Assembly (NCBI GenBank): GCA_017382775.1
Contig: JAFNZQ010000185.1
Coordinates: forward strand, 1 to 6,643
Source: Spirochaetaceae bacterium
Lineage (GTDB): Bacteria > Spirochaetota > Spirochaetia > Treponematales > Treponemataceae
Direction: 5' to 3'
DNA length: 6,643 nt
Position 1 is the stretch's first letter. Every line of letters begins with the position of its first letter. Positions 1-6,219 of the stretch are shown here, piece after piece. Below the pieces are notes generated by a model, which saw only the letters and a program-made list of their open reading frames with translations, was not told the origin of the DNA and made no database searches. The position numbers and the translations under genes were made by a program.

Positions 1-180
1 ATTGCACGAATTAAACGTCATATCCTTAATAGTTTTGTACTCTCTCCCACAGTACTTACAAGCATACTTTGAGTTTTCCGAACCTTCGTATGGCTCGTGG
101 TATTTGCTGTTAGGATTTTTATTGCACGAATTAAACGTCATATCCTTAACAGTTTTGTACTCCTTTCCACAATACTTACA
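1..180. repeat. 120-bp tandem coding repeat (one and a half units visible)
   Basis: Bases 1-60 and 121-180 match at 55 of 60 positions, giving a 120-bp period equal to the 40-residue protein repeat. Of the five differences, only two change residues (K/R after the CKYCG knuckle and V/I five residues further on). This suggests recent duplication or gene conversion under protein-level constraint. The array probably continues beyond the left edge. Confidence 0.85.
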
Positions 181-195
181 ATAAAATTTCGCCAC
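1..195 (-). CDS. Tandem zinc-finger-like repeat protein, N-terminal part (runs off left edge)
   Basis: The frame is open from a GTG at 195-193 to the left edge, giving 65 residues, so the C-terminus is missing. The start is chosen because a strong ribosome binding site, AAGGAGG (plus-strand 201-207), lies 5 nt upstream and no ATG fits. The protein begins MAKFYCKYCGKEYKTV and consists of a 40-residue unit: C6, C9, C24 and H33 in the first copy, then C46, C49 and C64 in the second, which is cut by the window edge. The pattern C-x2-C-x14-C-x8-H, with CKYCG knuckles, suggests one zinc ion per repeat (inference). No signal peptide or membrane segment is visible, so it is probably cytoplasmic. I recall similar CKYCG repeats in gut and rumen Treponema proteins of unknown function; DNA, RNA or protein binding are all possible. 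It is divergent from the topoisomerase gene, and its promoter contains an 11-base C run. The reading frame is well supported; the function is not known. Confidence 0.75.
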   Translation of the reverse strand, partial: MAKFYCKYCGKEYKTVKDMTFNSCNKNPNSKYHEPYEGSENSKYACKYCGREYKTIKDMTFNSCN

Positions 196-223
196 AATGG
201 CCTCCTTGGAATTTAATTGCATA

Positions 224-250
224 AGTATACCATGGGGGGGGGGGAGTCAA
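224..250 (-). promoter_or_regulatory. Promoter of the zinc-finger repeat gene, with an 11-base C tract in its spacer
   Basis: On the minus strand a -35 box TTGACT (250-245) and a -10 box TATACT (229-224) are separated by 15 bp, of which 11 are an unbroken C run (234-244; G on the plus strand). A start near 217 would leave a leader of about 22 nt holding the AAGGAGG site, so the geometry fits a real promoter. The 15-bp spacer is shorter than the optimal 17 bp for sigma-70, so slippage adding one or two C would be expected to raise expression. The boxes and the tract are seen; the switching is inferred. Confidence 0.6.
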
Positions 251-337
251 GGGGTTTTCGCAAAAAAGACGATTTTTTTAATTATTTTGATGTTTTACGT
301 TACGCCACAAAAAACTGCATTCCTACAGTTTCGCCTG

Positions 338-365
338 TTGACAAAAAAAATTTTTATGCTACAAT
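338..365 (+). promoter_or_regulatory. Promoter of the parC-like gene
   Basis: TTGACA (338-343) and TACAAT (360-365) are separated by 16 bp, with a TG one base upstream of the -10 box (357-358), an extended -10. Transcription would start near 372, only about 14 nt before the ATG at 386, so the ribosome binding site GAGGG (373-377) would lie at the very 5' end of the mRNA. Confidence 0.65.
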
Positions 366-385
366 AAAAACAGAGGGTGGGAAAA

Positions 386-2317
386 ATGGCCTATGTAAAG
401 CAACTTTTTGACAAAAATTTCATTGAATACGCAAGTTACGTCATCAGAGATCGGGCGATTCCCGATTTGGAAGACGGATTAAAACCCGTTCAGCGGCGAA
501 TTTTACACACACTTTTCGAAATAGACGACGGCAAATTCAACAAGGTTGCCAACATTGTGGGACAATGCATGAAGTATCATCCCCACGGCGATTCTTCCAT
601 TGGCGGCGCCTTGGTAACATTGGCCAACAAGGAACTTTTCATTGAAAAACAGGGAAACTTCGGAAATATTTACACCGGCGACGGCGCCTCTGCGGCTCGT
701 TATATTGAATGTCGCTTAAAGCCCCTTGCAAAACAGGTATTTTTCAACCCGGCCATTACTCGATACGTTCCTTCCTACGACGGCCGCGGTAAAGAACCGG
801 TGGCCTTTCGGGCAAAATTACCGGTGGCGCTCATAATCGGTGCGGAAGGAATTGCGGTGGGAATGTCAACAAAAATTCTCAGCCACAACATTGTGGAAGT
901 CATTCAGGCGGAAATTGCCTGCTTGCAGGGCAAAAAATTTGAACTTTACCCGGATTTTCCCACCGGCGGAATAATAGACGTTTCCGAATATAACGACGGA
1001 AAAGGCAAGGTTAGCGTAAGGGCCAAAATCGACACTTCCGATCCGAAACGTATAATCATCCGGGAACTGCCCTTCGGTTGCACAACGGAAAGCCTCATCG
1101 CATCCGTGGAAAATGCCGCAAAACTTGGACGAATCAAAATTTCCTCCATCAACGACTATACCGCAGAAAATGTGGAAATAGAAATTCAGTTGCAACGAGG
1201 AATTTACACCGACGACGTTTTGAATGCCCTTTACGCATTCACGGAATGCGAACAATCCATTTCCGTAAACTCCCTTTTAATAAAAGACAATATGCCCCAG
1301 GTGATGAGCATTACCGACATAATTCGCCACCATTCTCAACAACTTATTTCCATTTTGCACGACGAATTGGAATTGGAAAAGGCGAATTTGCAGGAAAAAT
1401 TGCATCTACGAACCTTGGAACGAATTTTCGTGGAAGAGCGAATTTACAAAAAAATCGAAGAGCAAAAAACGGCGGCGGCAGTGGCAAAGGCCGTTGTGGA
1501 CGGATTTATCCCATTCAAAAAGGAACTGATTCGCCCAATCACCGCCGAAGACGTGGAAACCCTTTTGAAAATCCCAATCCGCCGAATCTCCCTTTACGAC
1601 ATTAACAAAAACCGTCGCGAAGTAAAAGAAATTTTGGATCGCCTGGCAGAAATTGAAAAATTATTGAAAAATCTAACCGCCTACGGAATAAGTTTTCTGA
1701 AAGGCCTTTTGAAAGACCTCGAAGGAGACGAATTCAAACGAAAGACTCAACTGGCCGAATTCGGAAAAATCGACGTAAAAGAAGCCGTCCGAAGAGACAT
1801 TTCTTTGCGATACGACGGTTCCTCCGGCTACTTGGGAACGGGAGTTTCCGCCGGCCAAGAACTGATGAAAGTAAGTCCCTACGACCGAATTTTGATTTTC
1901 CGCCGAATGGGAATTTATTCCGTGTTGGAAGTTCCCCAAAGACTTTTCGTGGACACAGGGTTGTGGTTTTGCGGAACCGCCGATAAGGACAAAATCGGCA
2001 AAAACCTATTCACGGTGATTTACCGAGACGGAAAAACCGGTTTCCCCTACATAAAACGCTTCCGAATCGAAAAGTACATAGTAAATCGTGACTATTTTGT
2101 AATCCCCGACGATGCAACGGTTTTGCACGTGGACACAAGGGAAAAATTCAAATTCACGCTGGACTATGTGAAAAAGCCGAAGATGAAAGTTACCTCCGAG
2201 GAATTCAACGCAGCCGATTATGAGGAAAAAGGCGTGAAAGCCGGCGGTGTTCGTCTTTCCCAAAAAGAAACGGAAAAAATCACCGTGGAAAAAAACGGCG
2301 AAACAACCCTTTTCTAA
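386..2317 (+). CDS. parC: DNA topoisomerase IV subunit A (ParC-like type IIA topoisomerase subunit)
   Basis: This is the breakage-reunion subunit of a type IIA topoisomerase, which with a ParE-like ATPase subunit (not in this window) passes DNA through a double-strand break to decatenate chromosomes. The start is the ATG at 386, 8 nt after GAGGG. An in-frame GTG at 377 overlaps that site and is less likely. In 643 residues I see GLKPVQRRIL (31-40), the quinolone-region helix around KYHPHGDSS (63-71), the catalytic pair Arg105-Tyr106 within ASAARYIE, IGAEGIAVGM (151-160) and FPTGG (191-195). A charged coiled-coil or tower region covers about 320-440. The C-terminal part (about 465-643) is short, with at most degenerate beta-pinwheel blades, and there is no GyrA box, which argues against gyrase. 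Usual ParC proteins are about 750-800 residues. Gly74 lies where quinolone-sensitive enzymes have Asp or Glu. Some annotations would call it GyrA-like. Confidence 0.9.
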   Translation: MAYVKQLFDKNFIEYASYVIRDRAIPDLEDGLKPVQRRILHTLFEIDDGKFNKVANIVGQCMKYHPHGDSSIGGALVTLANKELFIEKQGNFGNIYTGDGASAARYIECRLKPLAKQVFFNPAITRYVPSYDGRGKEPVAFRAKLPVALIIGAEGIAVGMSTKILSHNIVEVIQAEIACLQGKKFELYPDFPTGGIIDVSEYNDGKGKVSVRAKIDTSDPKRIIIRELPFGCTTESLIASVENAAKLGRIKISSINDYTAENVEIEIQLQRGIYTDDVLNALYAFTECEQSISVNSLLIKDNMPQVMSITDIIRHHSQQLISILHDELELEKANLQEKLHLRTLERIFVEERIYKKIEEQKTAAAVAKAVVDGFIPFKKELIRPITAEDVETLLKIPIRRISLYDINKNRREVKEILDRLAEIEKLLKNLTAYGISFLKGLLKDLEGDEFKRKTQLAEFGKIDVKEAVRRDISLRYDGSSGYLGTGVSAGQELMKVSPYDRILIFRRMGIYSVLEVPQRLFVDTGLWFCGTADKDKIGKNLFTVIYRDGKTGFPYIKRFRIEKYIVNRDYFVIPDDATVLHVDTREKFKFTLDYVKKPKMKVTSEEFNAADYEEKGVKAGGVRLSQKETEKITVEKNGETTLF

Positions 2318-2338
2318 TCCGACTTTTTCGAATCTTCC

Positions 2339-3919
2339 TTATTTAGTGCCACGGCCGCGTCGTCTCACTACCGAAAAAAGAAGGCTGTCCCGAGTTATAA
2401 CCAAAAGGAAAACACCCAAAAGGGCAAAAACCACAACGGAAATCGCCAAAGGAATTCCGTAGGAAACAATATTTACCGAGCCGGAAAAAACTTTAAGCAA
2501 AATCGGACGAAGAAACCACATGGGAATTGAAGCAATAATCGATAAAACAAAAATTTTCACCAAATACACCAGGGAAGAACCCAAAATTTTACTAACCGAA
2601 ACCGTTTGCGACCGTCGCATAAAAACAAACAAGAAAATCGTGTTCACCAAACCGGCCACGGACAGAGCCAAGGCAATTCCGCCACCTTTAAATCGTCCGG
2701 CCAAAATCGCAGCCAAAATCATGTTTACAACAAAACTGATTATTCCCGCCACAGTGGGACTTTTCGTATCTTCGCAGGCATAAAACGAAGGCGCAATCAC
2801 CCGATTTAGGGCAATGAAAAAAAGCCCCGCAATATGGAAACGAAAAGCACTTAAAGTCAAAGCCACAGATTCGTCAGTGAATTGATGACCGCGAAAAATC
2901 AAAATAATTATTTCCCTGCCGAAAATCAGAGCAAAAAAAGTGATGGGGATTGTCACCAATGAAATAAGTTTCATTCCGTTCAAAAGCAGAGAGGAAAAAT
3001 CATCTCGAAGATTTTTTTTCGCCGCAGCGGTTAAATCCGGCAAAATAACCGTTCCGATGGAAACTGCGAAAATGCCCAAAATCAATTCCTGCAACCGCAA
3101 TGAATATTGCAATGAGGAAATTACCCCCTCGCCGGCCTTTCCTGCCAAGGCTGTGGAAACAATGTCGTTCAACTGATAAGCGGCCATACCGATTATGGTA
3201 GGCCCCACCAAACGAATTATCTTTTTCGTTCCATCGTTGCGAAAGGCCTTTTTCAGAGAACAAAAGCCGAAACGAAACTTCTGTTTGAGAACAAATGGCA
3301 ACTGAAAGGCCGCCTGAATCGTGCCACCAAAAACAACGCCCACAGCCATGGCCCGAGCCGGATTTGCCATCCTCGGCGCAAGAATGTACGTGGCGGAAAT
3401 AACGATTATGTTAAACAAAATGGGAGTAAACCCCGACGGTGAAAAAATCTTAACCGTATTCAAAATTCCCTGAAAAAAAGCCGCAACAGAAATCAAAAAC
3501 AAATATGGAAACATAATTCTGGTAAGAAGAGCCGTCTCCAAGGCCAAAGTCGCATCATCAGACTTGCTGAAAAGAGGAACAATAGCGGGAGCAAAAATAA
3601 TTCCCAAAACAACCACCAAGGCCGTCAAAAATGACAAGAAAGTCAACGTCGCAGACAAGAAATTTTCTGTTTCTTCCCTGCTTTCATCCCTTTCCAAATA
3701 GTCGCGAAAGGTGGGAATAAAGGCCACAGACATGCTGTTTTCCGCAAAAAGCCGCCGAAACAAATTGGGAATCATAAAAGCAACGGAAAAAGCATCCGCC
3801 AAATAAGTTGTCCCCATGAACGCCGCCTTGGTCATCTCGCGAATCAGCCCCAAGACTCTGGAAATAAGAGTTAAACCGGAAAGACGCAATCCGGCACCAA
3901 AAATCGACCTTTTACCCAT
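2339..3919 (-). CDS. murJ: Lipid II flippase MurJ
   Basis: MurJ moves the peptidoglycan precursor lipid II across the cytoplasmic membrane; it belongs to the MOP exporter superfamily. The 526-residue product matches the usual length of about 510-530 and is hydrophobic throughout, consistent with 14 membrane helices. Family signatures are SRVLGLIRE (20-28), ADAF (41-44) with Asp42, PNLFRRLFAE (51-60), QYSLRLQELILGIF (271-284) and FYACEDTKSPT (379-389). Arg21, Arg27, Arg55 or Arg56, and Arg275 appear to correspond to arginines essential in Escherichia coli MurJ. The ATG at 3919 is the first codon of the conserved N-terminus. No Shine-Dalgarno sequence precedes it, and its promoter places the transcript start at or beside this ATG. 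It converges on parC with a 21-bp gap holding no obvious terminator hairpin. The repeat element separates it from the co-directional protease gene upstream. Identification is firm. Confidence 0.95.
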   Translation of the reverse strand: MGKRSIFGAGLRLSGLTLISRVLGLIREMTKAAFMGTTYLADAFSVAFMIPNLFRRLFAENSMSVAFIPTFRDYLERDESREETENFLSATLTFLSFLTALVVVLGIIFAPAIVPLFSKSDDATLALETALLTRIMFPYLFLISVAAFFQGILNTVKIFSPSGFTPILFNIIVISATYILAPRMANPARAMAVGVVFGGTIQAAFQLPFVLKQKFRFGFCSLKKAFRNDGTKKIIRLVGPTIIGMAAYQLNDIVSTALAGKAGEGVISSLQYSLRLQELILGIFAVSIGTVILPDLTAAAKKNLRDDFSSLLLNGMKLISLVTIPITFFALIFGREIIILIFRGHQFTDESVALTLSAFRFHIAGLFFIALNRVIAPSFYACEDTKSPTVAGIISFVVNMILAAILAGRFKGGGIALALSVAGLVNTIFLFVFMRRSQTVSVSKILGSSLVYLVKIFVLSIIASIPMWFLRPILLKVFSGSVNIVSYGIPLAISVVVFALLGVFLLVITRDSLLFSVVRRRGRGTK

Positions 3920-3925
3920 GATTGC

Positions 3926-3954
3926 ATTTTACAACATTTTTACTTATCTGTCAA
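3926..3954 (-). promoter_or_regulatory. murJ promoter, probably giving a leaderless mRNA
   Basis: On the minus strand a perfect TTGACA (3954-3949) and a TAAAAT (3931-3926) are separated by 17 bp. Only six bases (GCAATC) lie between the -10 box and the ATG at 3919, so the expected +1 falls on or next to the A of the start codon. The six-base interval contains no ribosome binding site. Confidence 0.65.
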
Positions 3955-3974
3955 GGCGAAAGAGGATTTTTAAA

Positions 3975-4134
3975 ATGCCGATTTTTTTGGTTTTTTTGGG
4001 GGTTCCCCACTTTTCTGCGAAAAGTTTTTCGAAGAAAAGTGGGTCGGCCTACCTACGGGCTTCGCTGTCGCTTCGGTCTCGTCGCAAAGCGCCGAGACTG
4101 CTATCGCACCCTCCGGAGGCCTAACCTGAAGCCC
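3975..4134. repeat. Structured GC-rich intergenic repeat element (full copy)
   Basis: The element starts with ATGCCG and two T runs, then GGGGGTTCCCC, then a long hairpin (4006-4043), then a GC-rich block. GGGCTTC (4057-4063) can pair with GAAGCCC (4128-4134), enclosing a second hairpin (GTCTCG 4076-4081 with CGAGAC 4093-4098, extended by a CGC/GCG pairing around an AAA loop) and the 10-bp palindrome CCTCCGGAGG (4110-4119). Its first 52 bp recur at 6295-6346 with four mismatches. Short reading frames across it have no ribosome binding sites. I recall similar sequences between genes in other Treponema genomes, often mis-annotated as small hypothetical proteins. The right boundary is uncertain and may reach about 4165. 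It could be a non-autonomous mobile element, a REP-like repeat or a structured RNA; none is proven. Confidence 0.65.
4006..4043. other. Imperfect hairpin within the repeat element
   Basis: CCCACTTTTCT (4006-4016) pairs perfectly with AGAAAAGTGGG (4033-4043). The stem then has one G/A mismatch and about five more pairs around a short loop. The T-rich tract lies upstream of the hairpin on the plus strand and no T run follows on either strand, so it is not a standard intrinsic terminator. Confidence 0.7.
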
Positions 4135-4177
4135 TTTCGCCAATCAGCCCCCACGCAACCGGAGAAAATATTTTTGA

Positions 4178-5893
4178 CTACAGTAATCTGACACCGCCAC
4201 CGATTGTAATTTCGTGCTGAGTATATTCAACATCGTTAAACTTATAGGGTGTAAAATTATAGCTAAATCGTAAAAACGGGGCACATCTGAAAGAAGGCTT
4301 ATAACCAACATAAATTCCTCCGCCGAAACTAAGGAAAATAAGTTCATCGAAATCAGGGGAAATATCGTTAAACAAATTAACCACACCTACGCGAATTTGT
4401 CCGTAAGGCTCGATGAAAAAATTATTTATCATCATTGGTACTTCCAGGGCAACCGCAGCTCCGAATGAAGAAAAATCATGCTTCCCATATAATGAAGAAA
4501 CATCTTGGTTCCCATATTCTAGCACGGAATCTTCCGGCGAACTCAGCAAGGCATCAAAACTGACCTTCGAGAAAAAAAGTCCATAAGAAAAGAGACCATG
4601 GTTAAAATTTACCTGCACATCAAATCCGCTTGAATCGGCTTCCGGCAATATGGTATATCCACCGTAAACAGAAATTAAACCTACATTCCTAAAATGAAAT
4701 CCCTTTCCGGATGCAGCTGCTTGCAAAGAAGCTGTGCTAACCTTCCCTTCGAATTCATAAATTCGCAACCTGCCGTGTTCCTCAACCCATTTTACTTTTA
4801 TCGGTTTTTTACCATCCGGATTAAAAGTTACCGTATAAATGCCATTGTCGTTTTTAGTCTCACCAACAACAGGAACGCTAACAGGTTTAACCCTATGGAA
4901 TTCTTCATAAACTAAGTAAGCCAAGGATGCGCGCAAACCAAACAATGGATTTTCGACAAAGGTATTGATAAGGGTGGTTCGCGTTGAAGAAGGCGGATTG
5001 GAAAGAATGCGCTTGAAAGCAGCTTCACCATATTCCGAAACCATTTTATTCGAAATATACTTAATGACGTCCACAAAGGTTTCTTCATCGGCCACTGTTT
5101 TTGCAAAATCCGAAATTCGATCGGAAACGGACACCGATGCATTACTCCTGCTTGATTTTATCACATTGTCTATCAACTTTGCAGGAATTGCATAGTTGGC
5201 ATTCGTCCTATTTAAGGCTTTCCACGCATTAACACCGACAACAGAAAAACCTGATTTTGACTTAGAATCTTTTATCAACAAAGGACCACCACTATTTCCT
5301 CCATCAATTTCAGCCGTGTGCTGAATAATAGTAGATATTTCCGGCTTCAATAAGTCCTTAATTCGTGCTTTTGAATTTGAAACAATTCCTTTTCCCAATT
5401 GCCAAACCGGCTCACCGCCTGCTGCGGGGAAACCGGCAGACCAAACATCGTCTCCATCAGTTAAGTCTTTTACATTTAATGGCAAACTACCTCGTTTGAA
5501 TGATCCGGGTAAAGCAATAATTCCTATATCAACATCATCATCGCTGGCAGTGATTTGCAAATCTTCAAATTCAGAAGTGGAACCATCCTCATTTTCAAAA
5601 ACAACCGTCACAGTCTCGTATTCACTGATAACGTGACGATTTGTGATAACATAGTAGGAACCTCCGTACTGATAGACAAAGCCCGATCCGAATGTGCCTT
5701 CCATATATGCATCAATATCTTTTGCGTACGAAGAATATCCGGATTTTGATAAATCGTCGCGATATTTCGTAAGAAATTCTTTATTCTTTTCTGAAATTTT
5801 ACCGTGAACAATACAAACATAATCTTTCACCGTGTCGCAAAACACCATAGGCATTAAAAGCAACATTATGATAAATAAACTGCTTTTTTTCAT
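4178..5893 (-). CDS. Secreted trypsin-like serine protease with C-terminal outer-membrane-barrel-like domain
   Basis: The 571-residue product has an N-terminal signal peptide (MKK then a hydrophobic core to about 19, probable cleavage after Cys19; Phe at -1 makes a lipobox weak). Residues about 65-245 form an S1C/HtrA-like trypsin domain with the full triad: His87 in ITNRHVI, Asp122 in DDDVDIGIIAL and Ser201 in GGNSGGPLL. No PDZ domain is evident. A helical linker (about 250-335) and a short beta segment (about 336-385) lead to a region (about 398-571) of alternating aromatic and hydrophobic strands such as SYGLFFSK and FLRFSYNF, ending in ITIGGGVRLL. This resembles a small outer-membrane beta-barrel, though the last residue is Leu rather than the usual Phe. 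It would cut proteins in the periplasm or at the surface; the substrate is unknown. The ATG is supported by AAGGAAGG (plus-strand 5900-5907) 6 nt upstream. A strong promoter lies about 240 bp upstream. The protease call is firm; the barrel is inferred. Confidence 0.85.
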   Translation of the reverse strand: MKKSSLFIIMLLLMPMVFCDTVKDYVCIVHGKISEKNKEFLTKYRDDLSKSGYSSYAKDIDAYMEGTFGSGFVYQYGGSYYVITNRHVISEYETVTVVFENEDGSTSEFEDLQITASDDDVDIGIIALPGSFKRGSLPLNVKDLTDGDDVWSAGFPAAGGEPVWQLGKGIVSNSKARIKDLLKPEISTIIQHTAEIDGGNSGGPLLIKDSKSKSGFSVVGVNAWKALNRTNANYAIPAKLIDNVIKSSRSNASVSVSDRISDFAKTVADEETFVDVIKYISNKMVSEYGEAAFKRILSNPPSSTRTTLINTFVENPLFGLRASLAYLVYEEFHRVKPVSVPVVGETKNDNGIYTVTFNPDGKKPIKVKWVEEHGRLRIYEFEGKVSTASLQAAASGKGFHFRNVGLISVYGGYTILPEADSSGFDVQVNFNHGLFSYGLFFSKVSFDALLSSPEDSVLEYGNQDVSSLYGKHDFSSFGAAVALEVPMMINNFFIEPYGQIRVGVVNLFNDISPDFDELIFLSFGGGIYVGYKPSFRCAPFLRFSYNFTPYKFNDVEYTQHEITIGGGVRLL

Positions 5894-6135
5894 TTGAAAC
5901 CTTCCTTAAAAAAATATATATCAAGTCGTTTAAATTATAAACGCATTTGATCAACACATTATAGATTGAGAAAAAATAATAAAGGAACAAGAATATGGAT
6001 ATAGTTACCGGAAAGAAAGATTTACTTTACTAGCAAAATTACTCATCGATTTCCGGCCAATAAATATCATACAAGGATACGCATTATAGAATGATTGTCT
6101 CAACACGGCGTTTTAACAACCACAATTACACCCAA
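5894..6135 (-). other. Long AT-rich leader region of the protease gene, no gene seen
   Basis: If transcription begins at the promoter at 6164-6136, the protease mRNA would have a leader of about 236 nt. It contains only very short minus-strand frames without ribosome binding sites. CCGGAAA (6008-6014) and TTTCCGG (6050-6056) can pair as a 7-bp stem around a 35-nt loop. A TATAAT on the minus strand (5939-5934) could be a second, closer -10 box, but no good -35 is found at a suitable distance. I do not recognise a known riboswitch. Confidence 0.4.
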
Positions 6136-6164
6136 ATTGTATCACAGATTTTTGAATTTGTCAA
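6136..6164 (-). promoter_or_regulatory. Near-consensus promoter directed towards the protease gene
   Basis: On the minus strand TTGACA (6164-6159) and TACAAT (6141-6136) are separated by exactly 17 bp, with TGA directly before the -10 box (extended -10). The predicted start is near 6129. The next gene in this direction is the protease, about 236 nt away. Confidence 0.65.
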
Positions 6165-6167
6165 GTC

Positions 6168-6201
6168 AAAAATTGAAAAAACCGCTTTTTTTTCAATTTT
6201 T
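6168..6201. terminator. AT-rich hairpin, probable bidirectional terminator
   Basis: AAAAATTGAAAAAA (6168-6181) pairs perfectly over 14 bp with 6188-6201, around the loop CCGCTT. T runs lie at the 3' side on both strands. It sits directly upstream of the protease promoter and would shield it from minus-strand read-through. The stem is almost all A-T, so it may be weaker than a GC-rich terminator. Confidence 0.5.
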
Positions 6202-6219
6202 TTTATATTTCCCAAAAAT

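Noticed and set aside
2..184. Plus-strand reading frame of about 60 codons across the tandem repeat
   Set aside because: It is antisense to the zinc-finger repeat gene, lacks a ribosome binding site, and shows repetition only because the opposite strand is repetitive.
217..411. Plus-strand reading frame starting near the G tract and overlapping the start of parC
   Set aside because: It has no ribosome binding site, reads through both promoters and the G tract, and overlaps the well-supported parC start in another frame.
2318..2338. Possible bidirectional terminator between parC and murJ
   Set aside because: The 21-bp gap has short T runs but no inverted repeat able to form a convincing stem.
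4119..4125. GCCTAAC matching the RYYYAAC core of an integron attC site
   Set aside because: No inverted GTTRRRY partner is found at a suitable distance. The nearby GGCCTACCT/GGCCTAACCT pair is a direct repeat, and no integrase or cassette arrangement is visible.
3816..4191. Two overlapping plus-strand frames across the murJ start and the repeat element
   Set aside because: They lack ribosome binding sites, one overlaps murJ in antisense, and their translations simply follow the repeat. I regard them as false small proteins.
5995..6033. Twelve-codon plus-strand frame (MDIVTGKKDLLY) with AAAGGAA upstream
   Set aside because: It is very short, lies within the minus-strand leader, and nothing supports it except a weak ribosome-binding-like sequence.
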